Shown: positions 53,637-63,220, numbered from the stretch's first letter. The stretch is DNA of 64,000 nucleotides from VFKI01 sp033762075 (GCA_033762075.1 JANRLY010000051.1:1-64000); one strand, 5' to 3'. Numbers and translations are program-made. The notes: generated by a model not told the origin, from the sequence alone.

Positions 53637-53852
53637 ATGAAACCGATTAGTATACTAGGAATTATTTTAATCATTGTCGGCATCTTAACGCTTACCTATC
53701 AAGGCTTCACCTATACGAAGCAGGAAAAAGTGATGGAAATCGGGGATGTTAAAGTCACCGCTGATACTCAAAAAACCGTGCACTTTCCTCCCATATTAGG
53801 TGGTTTATCCCTTGTAGGAGGTATTGTTTTGGTCGTGATGGGGCGCAAATAA
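53637..53852 (+). CDS. Small DUF3185-like membrane protein (71 aa)
   Basis: Two transmembrane helices (SILGIILIIVGILTLTYQG and ILGGLSLVGGIVLVVMGRK) flank a charged, probably periplasmic, loop (TKQEKVMEIGDVKVTADTQK). The layout fits the DUF3185 family. It is separated by 4 nt from the DUF1328-like gene and likely shares its transcript. Confidence 0.75.
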   Translation: MKPISILGIILIIVGILTLTYQGFTYTKQEKVMEIGDVKVTADTQKTVHFPPILGGLSLVGGIVLVVMGRK

Positions 53853-53932
53853 ACAACTATCGAAACTTCTAGGCGTGATACTCTTGGTACTAAAAAATGA
53901 GTAACTCGAGTTCACACCAAGAAGATCCCAGA

Positions 53933-55000
53933 TTATAAACCATTCCTGTATTCACGTTTCATTTCATTTTCAAATAATGGATCCTTGGATTTGATATCTT
54001 GTGCTATTTGCTCTGACAGACAATAAATTTGGTTTATCCAATCTTCAGCATGCGGAATTTTAAATGTTGGCGAAATCGATTCCAGGAACCATTTTCTAAA
54101 TGAATCCCAATCAGCGTGTTCGCTTGGGAAAGCAGTTGTTAAGTCACCTGAAAAATATAATGCCGCAATTTCTTGTGATTGAGGATGATCTTTTAATAAA
54201 TAACCTAAACAGAAATGTGTAACCGCGCGCACCAGCAGACGTAAATATTCTGGACAATCTTTAATTGATTCTGGCAAAGCATCATTTTGCGCAAACTCTT
54301 CTAATTTTTTTCGTTCGGTTTGATCATTCAAAGCATAAGCAGCTGAGTCTAGAAAAATCATTGCCGACATCAGATGACCTATGCCAGGATACTGTGCAGC
54401 AAGCGCACTCGCATCTTCTTTTATTTGCTTTACTGCAGATTGCACGCGATCGTTGGTGATGTAGGATGACTCATTAAACGCATTCACGATAGCATGCGAT
54501 ATATTTAATCTTTCTACTAAAGCGAGGAATGTGCCAAAGTCACATGATTGATTTAATAGATTGACTGCCTCATCAGGAAGATGATAAATGTCAGTGATAG
54601 AAATTTCTGTATAATTTTCGAAACATTTATCGTCAGAATATAATTTTTTATTTTTCAAATAAAGATCCCATAGAAACGCGCCTTGTAAATGTGAAAATAC
54701 GGTAGATTGAATCTCAAAAGAAGGATGTTCAAATAATTTTAATCGTCTAACCCACTCTGCCTGCAAGATAGGATTCACTTCGCATTGTTTCCTGATTTCT
54801 GGAAAATTATTTTTATTTGCCCAGGCAAATAAATATTGAATAAATGCTGTTTTGATATCATCAATTGCTTGATTGAACTGACCTTCATCGTTTGATTTTA
54901 ATCTGGCGACAATACGCCTTCCTAAAATATCAGCATCACTCTTAGGTGTGATGTGTGTAAGCTCATTTAATGTGATCAACTTTTCATGACTAAATGACAT
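53933..55000 (-). CDS. Unknown helical protein, candidate effector (355 aa)
   Basis: AGAGG precedes the ATG. The protein is helical throughout, without signal peptide or membrane segment, and has no recognised domain. It lies 14 nt after the 1284-aa gene, so the two form an operon and may act together. The C-terminus is charged (KSKDPLFENEMKREYRNG). Effector status is inference. Confidence 0.65.
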   Translation of the reverse strand: MSFSHEKLITLNELTHITPKSDADILGRRIVARLKSNDEGQFNQAIDDIKTAFIQYLFAWANKNNFPEIRKQCEVNPILQAEWVRRLKLFEHPSFEIQSTVFSHLQGAFLWDLYLKNKKLYSDDKCFENYTEISITDIYHLPDEAVNLLNQSCDFGTFLALVERLNISHAIVNAFNESSYITNDRVQSAVKQIKEDASALAAQYPGIGHLMSAMIFLDSAAYALNDQTERKKLEEFAQNDALPESIKDCPEYLRLLVRAVTHFCLGYLLKDHPQSQEIAALYFSGDLTTAFPSEHADWDSFRKWFLESISPTFKIPHAEDWINQIYCLSEQIAQDIKSKDPLFENEMKREYRNGL

Positions 55001-55014
55001 ATCAACAATACCTC

Positions 55015-58000
55015 TTAGCCTTTAGTTTCAATTGAATTTCGTTTAGGATTTACTTCACTCACCGCTGGAGCAGCCTCAGGGGCTTTATGAAGCGCCTGTT
55101 TTAATTTACTCGCGATGCTCAACTTTACTTTTTTTCCAGCAGGCACAATTTCATGGTCAGCGGAATTTTCACTTTTTTCTTCCAAAGAACTTCTCGCTGG
55201 TGAACTTAAAGCACCTAAAATATGTGCTGAGGATGAATCCTTTCTAGAAGGACTACTATGATCACGTGCTAATTTGTCTTGCTGCGTCATTAATATAATC
55301 AAATCATCCAAGGTAGGGTCTGAGTTTTTTCGAATTGAGCGACCCAATTGTGTGTTACCTTCCTTTGCAAGTTTATCTAATTTCTCCAATTGCTCTCTTG
55401 GTGTTAAATCTGGATCGAAACAAGATTCGTATGCTTTGCGTGAACCTTGATCAGGATACTGTTTTATCAAAAGCTGAATCAAACACAATTTCTTCTCTTC
55501 AATTGTTGCCGGATGATTTAATGTGCTTAATATAAGAAGCGCTGAAGAAGGAGATATTGTGCCAAGTAGTTTTTGTTGTGCAATAACAGATTTTTCTTCA
55601 GCTTCCATCGGTTGTAGCCCATCAAGCGTTTTTTTCATTGCTAACAACTCATCGCTCAATATACTCAGTATGCCTGAGAATTTGGCGTCATGAATTGTCA
55701 CTGCCAATTCATTTAATGCCTCTAACGCAATCATTGATTTTTCATGGAGAGTTGATATATCTGACGCCGATTGCTGTTGCAAATCAAAAATCGTTTGCAA
55801 AATGGTTGATTCTTGAAAAGATCGAGTGTCTGGTTGTTGTGATAATTTTGATGCTGCATTTTCTAGCATTACAAATTCATTGATTAAATATTCTGCCGCG
55901 AGATATGACTTATTTCTTTGATTGATGTCACTACCCATTGCATCTGAGAATGCATCAAATAGTGACAACACTGGATTGAGTTGATCTAGTATCATATTTT
56001 TATCTGCCAACCCATATAGCCTAGTCGCTAATAGCGATGTAGCTCTAATAGCTTGTATTGTAGGTGAAAGCAAACTAAGAATTTCATTCAGTGAAGTCAT
56101 AACATTTTCAGCAATATCCTTCCCTTCTTGCTTTGATTGTTTTAATCCTACTCCAATCTCATAAAGCTGCGTAAGAATGGCTAAACTTTTCATTTTGCCA
56201 GCATCCGCATATTGAACGAATAGATCAGACATCTTGCTTAATTTTTCAAGCAAATCAGAAAAAAGTGCTATCCCTTGCGTGTAATCTGTTTGTGGAGATG
56301 TTTCGCTAGGTTTGATCGTTTGCGAAATCTCATAAAGCACTGAAGATAGCGTGATCTTTTTTTCGAGCTCAGGTGTCTCTAAAAGATTTTCTCGGCTATC
56401 TTGACGCGATAAAACAGGCACTTGCCCTTCTTCAACTATTTGTGATTCGAGCAGCGCAGTAGATGTAGTCAATTGAGTTTGTAATACATCTACAACTTCC
56501 TTAGGCAATAATAATCCACCTTGTTTTATCAATTCTTGTAACTCAAAATACGCTTGATCAATGCTATTTTTGAGACTAGGCCAACGATTTTGATAAAGAT
56601 CTATAAAGGCTCCACCAAGATTGGCTTTTGCAAATGCCGCATCAACAAACCCACTCAATTTCATATCGAGGAAAATCTTTTTATTATGTCGCATCAATTC
56701 AATCTCACCCATCATCGATTCCATTTCATGTAGTGCATTCAATATTGTTTTTAAACTACGAAATAAAAGTGGATCATCAGCTCGCAGCATTAAACGCCCT
56801 GCAGCATCTTTATCAGACATTAACATACGCTCAAAAATAGATTCATTTAGCCAAGAACGACAAGCATTCAATATCGTACTTTGGGCTGCATTTAATTTGA
56901 GAGAAATCGGACCTTTTCTATCTAGCTGAAGGCGCTCGAGTAATGCTTCAGTTTTTTCCTTTATGTCGTACTGCATTGCAATGGGTGGCACGATAGGAAG
57001 AGGATCTTCTAATGATGATTCTGATCTCGCAAACGAAACCTCGGACTTCTCTTCAGGCAGTGCAATAACTTCTTTTTCAGCTTCAGTGATACGTTGATCC
57101 AATTTTTCAATATTGTCGGCGAGTGATTGAAGTGTAAAATTTGATTCATCGATTAATTTTTGTCGCGACTTATCAAATGCTGTTGTGCTTCCAAACGACT
57201 TGAACTCCGTAAGAATAATCAATGGATCACCTTGATAAGAAAATTGATCAGGTCGTTCAGATTCACTTGAAAGCTGAATATTTTTTTCCAACGCATTGCA
57301 TGTTTTATATAATCGTTTTAACAAAATAACATCTTTTTCAATAGATTCTCCTGTTTTTGATTTTTCAAGGATAATGTTTTCTTGTTTCTCTATTTCATAT
57401 AATAATCTATCTAATCCTGTCCGCGAGCGCACAAGATTATCAATTTTCTCGATAAATGACACTGCAAATGGCGTGGTTTTCCCAAGTTTCATAGCAGCCA
57501 ATCGCAGCTGGCTTAATTGATAAAGTGAAGTATTTTTATTGAATGTAAAGTTTGCAATAAAATCTCTTGCGTCAGAAGCTTCTAGCTTGGTTTTTTCTAG
57601 ATTTATTTTCTCAGTATATCGAAATTCCAGTTTCTCTTTCCAACAGTCATGTAAAGCTAACTCTGGTCTCTCTATTGATAAACAATATTCGTCATAGTTT
57701 CTTGTTAATTTCAAAAGCTGTGCTTGCAATTCACTTGTTGTTAAGCCGAGCTTTGTCTCGGCACTTTCTAACAACATTGTGACACTAACTAATAAAGGCC
57801 TAACTTCAGTCACCAATTCTTTAAGAATTTCATTGAGCTCGCTAGCTAACAGTTTATTAAAATCAATGGATTCTAAAGTTTTAATGAAATGGCCCAAATC
57901 ATTCAGCACATCCCCTACACTGCCTAAAGCATTTAATTTTGAGTTTTTTGCTTTTGCTGTAAAATTAGAAATTCGTTCTAAATAAGAAATCATTTGCTTA

Positions 58001-58869
58001 GTTTTTTCTAAAGTATCAATTCTATCTTGCAAAGGGGATTGTTGTTTTTGTTCGAATGCAATCAAGCTATCTATTCTAGCTCTCGTTTCTCCAGATAGAA
58101 ATTTTTTGTTCGTCGGCTCAACACTTTTCTTATCTGCATTTTTATTTTCACTATTTTGTTCTAGCATTTCCCCCATAGCAAATTCAACTGTTGCATTGAT
58201 ATTTGCTAGCATTGCTTTTTCTTCCTCTGTTGCACCTTGAGCAAGATACTTTATCGTCAATACACTCGAAAGAATCGCTTGACGAATCCATTCTTCAAAT
58301 TGTCCAATGCTTAATAACAAATCATCTGATGAAGACATTTGCAGAATTGCTTTTTTCAATGCTCTAAGGTAAAACAGCGTTTGAATAATATCGTACTTAA
58401 ATTGCATGAGTTCAGGCATTTTTGATTTGATATCCACCGCTGTTTTAGCGCCCTTCAAAAGAACCACGGCACCATAAATATGTGCCTCCACCATAGAGAA
58501 CATACTTGCAACGGAAAATTGTATGCCTTCGGAGAGACTCTGAGACTGAAATATACTGCCAAGATACTTATTCGTTTGATGATAAGAATCCATGAATTGA
58601 CTTGCCAACGCTTGTGTCTGAAAAATAGGCGGCAAAATTTGGGTCGCCAACATATCGATATCAGCTAATAGATTCAGTAGCATTTTGGCATTTCGAACGA
58701 TCAAGGAGTCTTTCGGTTCTAAAGGAGCTCTGCCTGTTTTTTCAATAGATTCAATAAGTTCCGCAATTATGCTCTGATCAAACCCGTGACTTTCTTGTAA
58801 CCCCTTGATAATTTGGCGTTGTTTTTTCCGACACTCACTTGTTTGCGCGATTTGATCTCTTGCGTCCAT
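55015..58869 (-). CDS. Very large helical protein, candidate effector (1284 aa)
   Basis: The ATG at 58869 is preceded by GAGGA; the TTG two codons upstream is unlikely. The protein is almost entirely helical with several long coiled-coil-like stretches, for example near ENIILEKSKTGESIEKD and KLDQRITEAEKEVIALPEE. A Ser/Pro-rich, charged C-terminus (residues of about 1195-1284, DHSSPSRKDSSSA, SSPARSSLEEKSENS) looks unstructured and includes Glu clusters. No domain is recognised. Such proteins are typical of Legionellales effector sets, but no test of secretion is possible from sequence alone. Confidence 0.7.
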   Translation of the reverse strand: MDARDQIAQTSECRKKQRQIIKGLQESHGFDQSIIAELIESIEKTGRAPLEPKDSLIVRNAKMLLNLLADIDMLATQILPPIFQTQALASQFMDSYHQTNKYLGSIFQSQSLSEGIQFSVASMFSMVEAHIYGAVVLLKGAKTAVDIKSKMPELMQFKYDIIQTLFYLRALKKAILQMSSSDDLLLSIGQFEEWIRQAILSSVLTIKYLAQGATEEEKAMLANINATVEFAMGEMLEQNSENKNADKKSVEPTNKKFLSGETRARIDSLIAFEQKQQSPLQDRIDTLEKTKQMISYLERISNFTAKAKNSKLNALGSVGDVLNDLGHFIKTLESIDFNKLLASELNEILKELVTEVRPLLVSVTMLLESAETKLGLTTSELQAQLLKLTRNYDEYCLSIERPELALHDCWKEKLEFRYTEKINLEKTKLEASDARDFIANFTFNKNTSLYQLSQLRLAAMKLGKTTPFAVSFIEKIDNLVRSRTGLDRLLYEIEKQENIILEKSKTGESIEKDVILLKRLYKTCNALEKNIQLSSESERPDQFSYQGDPLIILTEFKSFGSTTAFDKSRQKLIDESNFTLQSLADNIEKLDQRITEAEKEVIALPEEKSEVSFARSESSLEDPLPIVPPIAMQYDIKEKTEALLERLQLDRKGPISLKLNAAQSTILNACRSWLNESIFERMLMSDKDAAGRLMLRADDPLLFRSLKTILNALHEMESMMGEIELMRHNKKIFLDMKLSGFVDAAFAKANLGGAFIDLYQNRWPSLKNSIDQAYFELQELIKQGGLLLPKEVVDVLQTQLTTSTALLESQIVEEGQVPVLSRQDSRENLLETPELEKKITLSSVLYEISQTIKPSETSPQTDYTQGIALFSDLLEKLSKMSDLFVQYADAGKMKSLAILTQLYEIGVGLKQSKQEGKDIAENVMTSLNEILSLLSPTIQAIRATSLLATRLYGLADKNMILDQLNPVLSLFDAFSDAMGSDINQRNKSYLAAEYLINEFVMLENAASKLSQQPDTRSFQESTILQTIFDLQQQSASDISTLHEKSMIALEALNELAVTIHDAKFSGILSILSDELLAMKKTLDGLQPMEAEEKSVIAQQKLLGTISPSSALLILSTLNHPATIEEKKLCLIQLLIKQYPDQGSRKAYESCFDPDLTPREQLEKLDKLAKEGNTQLGRSIRKNSDPTLDDLIILMTQQDKLARDHSSPSRKDSSSAHILGALSSPARSSLEEKSENSADHEIVPAGKKVKLSIASKLKQALHKAPEAAPAVSEVNPKRNSIETKG

Positions 58870-58897
58870 TGGCAATAATCCTCAGACACACAAACTA

Positions 58898-58903
58898 AGT
58901 GTA
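58898..58903 (-). promoter_or_regulatory. Possible extended -10 element for the large-protein operon
   Basis: On the minus strand TTGCTACACT resembles an extended -10 (TGnTACACT), about 30 nt before the ATG at 58869. The -35 region is poor. Confidence 0.3.
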
Positions 58904-59040
58904 GCAAGATATCTTTAAAATACCTGGTAAACATAGAGGCAAGAGAGTGCCGAGAAAATAACGTAACATGCTGTATAAATGAACAATTTACTCTAGGGAA
59001 AATGCCTTAACCCATTTTCAATCCGACTAAAATGGATCGT

Positions 59041-59883
59041 TCACTTCCCACGCCGCATTTCTAATAAATGAATACGCCGACTATCGCCGCCCAAAACTTT
59101 AAAACGCAATGAGCCTATACGAATTGATTCTCCACGCCGAGGAAAGTGCCCGAAGGCTTTTAATACTAAACCGCCGATCGTATCAAATTCATCGTCGCTC
59201 AATTCTGTTGAAAAACGCTCATTAAAATCTTCGATTGGCGTTCCCGCTTTTATTAAAAAAACACCCGGATCACGTTCGGTGATATCTCGATCGTCGGGAA
59301 TATCATATTCATCTTCGATTTCGCCAACGATTTCTTCTAAAACGTCTTCGATAGTGACTAAACCTGCTACATGACCATATTCATCCACCACAATGGCTAA
59401 ATGATTACGATTCACGCGAAATTCACGCAGTAAAATATCGAGACGTTTACTTTGTGGGACAAAAACAGCGCGGCGCATGGCATCAGACATTTGAAAAATT
59501 GTCGAACTTTGTGAAGCGGAAAAAGCTAATAAATCTTTCGCCAATAAAATACCCACAACATTTTCAGCATCCATGACAGGAAAACGTGAGTGGCCTGAAT
59601 CAATAATCACAGGTAAAATATCGGCCAACTTCGCATTCACATCAAGGACTATCATTTGTGAACGCGGCACCATCACATCACGCACTTGCATATCAGACAC
59701 ATGCAAAACGCTTTCGATCATATCTAAAATTTCTTTACTTAAAATTTTACGCTCAGCAGCATCACGTAATACTTCTAGGAGTTCTTCGCGATTTTTGGGT
59801 TCACCGCTCAGAAAATCACTGAGGCGCTCCAGCCAACTTAATGGTTTTACGCGTGCAGATTCAGGTGTTTTTTCTTCACTCAC
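59041..59883 (-). CDS. corC: CBS-domain protein CorC/YbeX
   Basis: The GTG at 59883 is favoured because GAGGAG lies 6 nt upstream; the ATG at 59889 is too close to that site. The 280-aa protein has an N-terminal segment, two CBS motifs (VMVPRSQMIVLDV and NHLAIVVDEYGHVAGLVTIEDVLEEIVGEI) and a C-terminal CorC/HlyC domain (FDTIGGLVLKAFGHFP). It is linked to magnesium/cobalt efflux and to ribosome-related functions. It is 10 nt downstream of ybeY in the miaB-ybeY-corC order. Confidence 0.93.
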   Translation of the reverse strand: MSEEKTPESARVKPLSWLERLSDFLSGEPKNREELLEVLRDAAERKILSKEILDMIESVLHVSDMQVRDVMVPRSQMIVLDVNAKLADILPVIIDSGHSRFPVMDAENVVGILLAKDLLAFSASQSSTIFQMSDAMRRAVFVPQSKRLDILLREFRVNRNHLAIVVDEYGHVAGLVTIEDVLEEIVGEIEDEYDIPDDRDITERDPGVFLIKAGTPIEDFNERFSTELSDDEFDTIGGLVLKAFGHFPRRGESIRIGSLRFKVLGGDSRRIHLLEMRRGK

Positions 59884-59893
59884 ACACATCTCC

Positions 59894-60343
59894 TCACTGA
59901 TAAGGATTTTTAAACCCTAATGTCTTTAAAATGTGAATCTCTTCTGCTTCCATGGTTTCAGCATCTGATGTATTTTCATGGTCAAAACCGATTAAATGTA
60001 AGATACCATGCACCACCATATGCGCAAAGTGGGTTTCAGGTGTTTTATGTTGCTCTGCTGCTTCGCGCAATATGACTTCAAGACAAATGACAATATCCCC
60101 AATTAATGGACTTTTTTCACCTTTTTTGGGCACCTCTAACGGAAAAGATAAAACATTGGTAGGACCTTTTTTGTGGCGCCATTTTTGGTTTAATTCAGCC
60201 ATTTCGATTGCATCGGTGATACGAATAGTAATTTCTGCCGCAAAAACATGCGCTTTTAATACAGCGAGCGCCCAGCGACGAAAACGCGCAGGGGAGGGCA
60301 ATGCATCCGATTTAACTTGACGTTGAATAGTGATTTCATACAT
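59894..60343 (-). CDS. ybeY: Endoribonuclease YbeY
   Basis: The 149-aa zinc endoribonuclease helps process 16S rRNA and control ribosome quality. The H-x3-H-x5-H signature is at His112, His116 and His122 (HGILHLIGFDH). It is 6 nt downstream of miaB. In E. coli ybeZ (a PhoH-like ATPase) lies between them; here it is absent. Confidence 0.95.
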   Translation of the reverse strand: MYEITIQRQVKSDALPSPARFRRWALAVLKAHVFAAEITIRITDAIEMAELNQKWRHKKGPTNVLSFPLEVPKKGEKSPLIGDIVICLEVILREAAEQHKTPETHFAHMVVHGILHLIGFDHENTSDAETMEAEEIHILKTLGFKNPYQ

Positions 60344-60349
60344 AAAAAT

Positions 60350-61669
60350 TTATACCAAAATACCTCGCAGTGAATTCGGCAAACTCTGCGTGATCTGCAC
60401 CGAAACAAGTGATCCAATTGAGGCAGGATCACCTTTAAAATTCACCACGCGATTATTTTCAGTGCGCCCTGAAAGGACATGAGGATCTTTTTTCGAAGGG
60501 CCCGTAACAAGAATCGATTGCGTTGTGCCAACCATGCTTTCACTAATCTGCTGCGCATTTTGCAAAATTCGATGTTGTAAAATTGCGAGGCGTTGTTTTT
60601 TAACATCCATCGAAACATCATCAGGTAATTGCGCAGCTGGTGTACCAGGACGCGGACTGTAAATAAAACTATATGAATTATCAAACCCAACGGCTTGAAT
60701 CAAATCCATGGTTGCAGCAAAATCAGCTTCAGTTTCGCCAGGAAAACCGATAATAAAATCCGATGAAATACTAATATCAGGACGCACTTGACGAAGACGG
60801 CGAATTTTAGATTTATATTCGATGGCAGTGTAACCGCGTTTCATCGCAGACAATATACGATCAGAGCCGCTTTGCACCGGCAAATGTAAATGGTTCGCTA
60901 ATTTCGGCACATCACGATACGCTTCAATCAAACTACTCGAGAAAGCCAGTGGATGTGACGTCGTAAAACGAATGCGCTTCACTGCATCAAGCTCGGCAAT
61001 GTAACGAATCAAATGGGCTAAATCTGCCATACCCCCTTCATGCATTGGGCCACGATAATCATTCACGTTTTGACCCAATAAATTTATTTCTGAAACACCT
61101 TGTGCGGTCAATGCAACAACTTCGGCTAACACATCATCCAGTGGGCGGCTGATTTCTTCGCCGCGCGTGTAAGGTACAACACAAAAGCTGCAATATTTAC
61201 TGCAGCCTTCCATGATAGAAACAAATGCGGTAGGGCCTTCTGCGCGCGGCTCAGGAAGCCGATCAAATTTTTCAATTTCAGGGAAACTGATATCAACTTG
61301 CGGTTGATGTTTCGTTTGAGATGCCGTCAACATATCACCCAAACGATGTAAGGTTTGTGGGCCAAATACTAAATCAACATACGGTGCACGGGCTAAAATC
61401 GCTTCGCCTTCTTGGCTTGCCACACAACCACCCACTCCAATGATCAAATCCGGATTTTTTTGCTTCAACTGTCGCCAACGGCCTAACTCAGAAAAGACTT
61501 TTTCTTGTGCTTTTTCACGGACTGAGCACGTATTCAGCAATAAAACATCTGCCTCAAGCAGATCTTGGGTTTTTTCAAGGCCATGCGATGCTTTGAGCAC
61601 ATCCGCCATCTTCGACGAATCATACTCATTCATTTGACAGCCATGGGTTTGGATATACACTCTCTTCAC
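60350..61669 (-). CDS. miaB: tRNA-2-methylthio-N6-dimethylallyladenosine synthase MiaB
   Basis: The GTG at 61669 (VKRVYIQTHGCQMNEYDSS) follows AGGTGAAATC and aligns with the E. coli start; ATG 61693 is the alternative. The protein has the N-terminal UPF0004 domain with three cysteines, the radical-SAM cysteines (CSKYCSFC), and a C-terminal TRAM domain. It adds the methylthio group to i6A37 of tRNAs reading UNN codons. Confidence 0.95.
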   Translation of the reverse strand: MKRVYIQTHGCQMNEYDSSKMADVLKASHGLEKTQDLLEADVLLLNTCSVREKAQEKVFSELGRWRQLKQKNPDLIIGVGGCVASQEGEAILARAPYVDLVFGPQTLHRLGDMLTASQTKHQPQVDISFPEIEKFDRLPEPRAEGPTAFVSIMEGCSKYCSFCVVPYTRGEEISRPLDDVLAEVVALTAQGVSEINLLGQNVNDYRGPMHEGGMADLAHLIRYIAELDAVKRIRFTTSHPLAFSSSLIEAYRDVPKLANHLHLPVQSGSDRILSAMKRGYTAIEYKSKIRRLRQVRPDISISSDFIIGFPGETEADFAATMDLIQAVGFDNSYSFIYSPRPGTPAAQLPDDVSMDVKKQRLAILQHRILQNAQQISESMVGTTQSILVTGPSKKDPHVLSGRTENNRVVNFKGDPASIGSLVSVQITQSLPNSLRGILV

Positions 61670-61719
61670 GATTTCACCTGATATGTTAAGCATAAATAAT
61701 CGGTGAACGATAACAAGGT

Positions 61720-61830
61720 CTCGTCATTGCGAGCCCGCGGCAGCGTTTGGGCGTGGCAAGCCAGTTTTTAGGTATGCTTACAAAAACTGGCTTGCCACGG
61801 CTAAGCACTTCGTAGCCTCGCAATGACGAG
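61720..61830. repeat. Palindromic repeat (CTCGTCATTGCGAG family)
   Basis: CTCGTCATTGCGAG at the left end pairs with CTCGCAATGACGAG at the right end. An inner GGCAAGCCAGTTTTT/AAAAACTGGCTTGCC pair makes a long perfect stem. The 18295 repeat is a shorter relative. Confidence 0.8.
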
Positions 61831-61907
61831 TCCTTCTTACGCTTCACTTGATATTCGTAGCGCGCCATCATATTCGATTGCAAATAATTTTTCCATGATT
61901 TCGCTCT

Positions 61908-61988
61908 GTCATTCCCGCGAAGGCGGGAACCCATTTCGACAATTTTATGTTATATTTGCCATGGATTCCCGCCTTCGCGGGAATGACA
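61908..61988. repeat. Palindromic repeat (TGTCATTCCCGCGAAGGCGG family)
   Basis: TGTCATTCCCGCG followed by AAGGCGGGAACCCA forms the left arm, and its reverse complement with few changes forms the right arm. The short AT-rich centre is about 25 bp. It ends 18 nt before the ATG of the ferredoxin-like gene. Confidence 0.8.
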
Positions 61989-62006
61989 TTCTGTGAAAAT
62001 AACCCC

Positions 62007-62357
62007 ATGACACTGCAAACACTCGAAGAACGCGCAGAAAAGTTAGGTTTAGCCTCTATTCGTCGGCATATCTTTCTCTGTTGTGATCAAACCAAACCCA
62101 ATTGCTGTACCCGCGAAGCAGGCTTAGAGTCGTGGGAATATTTAAAATCACGCCTCCAAGACCTCAATCTTACAGGTCAAGGCGGTATCTACCGTAGCAA
62201 GGCAAATTGTCTCAGAGTATGCCAACAAGGCCCGATTGCCGTCGTTTGGCCAGATGGTGTTTGGTATCATTCTTGCGCCCCTGAAGTCCTTGAGCGCATC
62301 ATCCAAGAGCATTTAATTGACGGCACCCCAGTCAAAGATTATATGATTCCCCTATAG
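62007..62357 (+). CDS. Thioredoxin-fold [2Fe-2S] ferredoxin-like protein
   Basis: The ATG at 62007 is used instead of an upstream frame inside the palindrome. The 116-aa protein has an N-terminal cysteine set (FLCCDQTKPNC) and a second pair (CLRVC), which is the four-cysteine pattern of the thioredoxin-like ferredoxins. It would carry a [2Fe-2S] cluster for electron transfer. It is 16 nt upstream of rsmE, so the two may share a transcript. Confidence 0.82.
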   Translation: MTLQTLEERAEKLGLASIRRHIFLCCDQTKPNCCTREAGLESWEYLKSRLQDLNLTGQGGIYRSKANCLRVCQQGPIAVVWPDGVWYHSCAPEVLERIIQEHLIDGTPVKDYMIPL

Positions 62358-62373
62358 TAGGTAACTCGGCTAT

Positions 62374-63108
62374 ATGACAACTCGCCTTTTTCAAAACATC
62401 CCTCTCGCCGTGAAGGCTGTTGTTTCTTTAGACGATGCTGCTAGCCATCATCTTGCACGTGTTTTGCGCGCACAATTAAAAGAAACTGTCATTCTTTTTA
62501 ATGGCGAGGGCGGAGAATATGAAGGCATTATTTCTATCATCGAAAAAAAATCTGTGCAAGTCACACTGACTGCCTTTCATCCACGCGAAGCGGAATCATC
62601 ACTCGATATTTGTCTCTTGCAAGGCATTTCGCGCGGTGAAAAAATGGATTACACATTACAAAAATCTGTTGAGCTGGGCGTAAAACAAATTGTACCGTTA
62701 TTAACCGAACGGTGTAATATCAAACGTGAATCATCGCACTTTGAAAAAAAAGTGCGACACTGGCAGCAAATTATTATCAGCGCATGTGAGCAGTGCGGAC
62801 GTAATCGTATACCCACACTGACTATGCCACAAACATTAGAAGATTTTTTAAATATACAGCAGCCTTTTGACCATGCTTTTGTTTTAGCACCCACTGCCAC
62901 CGGCACATTAAAAGCACATGCTATCCCCCCTCATGCACGCATTGCTTTATTGATTGGACCAGAAGGTGGCTTAAGCAATGCAGAAATTCAACTCGCCGCA
63001 ACAAAAAATTATCTTCCACTTGGATTAGGTCCGCGCATTTTACGAACAGAAACTGCTGCACTTGCTGCAATCACTATGCTGCAATGTATTGCAGGAGATA
63101 TGTGTTGA
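62374..63108 (+). CDS. rsmE: 16S rRNA m3U1498 methyltransferase RsmE
   Basis: A 244-aa SPOUT methyltransferase. It has the N-terminal PUA-like domain and the C-terminal SAM-binding knot with LLIGPEGGLSNAEI and LGPRILRTETAALAAI, the standard RsmE signatures. It methylates U1498 of 16S rRNA. It is followed by a strong hairpin. Confidence 0.95.
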   Translation: MTTRLFQNIPLAVKAVVSLDDAASHHLARVLRAQLKETVILFNGEGGEYEGIISIIEKKSVQVTLTAFHPREAESSLDICLLQGISRGEKMDYTLQKSVELGVKQIVPLLTERCNIKRESSHFEKKVRHWQQIIISACEQCGRNRIPTLTMPQTLEDFLNIQQPFDHAFVLAPTATGTLKAHAIPPHARIALLIGPEGGLSNAEIQLAATKNYLPLGLGPRILRTETAALAAITMLQCIAGDMC

Positions 63109-63131
63109 TTGCTATCCTTCCGCCTCAAATT

Positions 63132-63220
63132 AACGTGAGTATTGTCTAAGCGTAAAATATTAAATTACGCTTAGACAACAATCACGTTATCCTGAAAAAT
63201 GCGCAGCATTTATTCAGGAT
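63132..63220. repeat. Hairpin pair after rsmE
   Basis: First hairpin 63132-63188: AACGTGAGTATTGTCTAAG paired with CTTAGACAACAATCACGTT, with TAAAATATTAAATTA near the loop. Second hairpin 63189-63220: CCTGAAAAATGC with GCATTTATTCAGG. Together they look like a terminator or a REP-like unit before the next gene. Confidence 0.6.

Larger units (their letters stand above)
61694..62006. other. Divergent intergenic stretch filled by two palindromic repeats
   Basis: About 313 bp between miaB and the ferredoxin-like gene. It is nearly all repeat: 61720-61830 and 61908-61988. I see no clear promoter beyond what the hairpins may supply. Confidence 0.6.

Noticed and set aside
58981..59040. CCATTTT / AAAATGG hairpin after corC as a terminator
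   Set aside because: The stem is short with a long loop and no T-run follows, so support is insufficient.
61686..61934. 82-aa minus-strand frame across the divergent region
   Set aside because: It is made of palindromic repeat sequence (the MGSRLRGND start is a typical translation of such repeats) and has no ribosome site.
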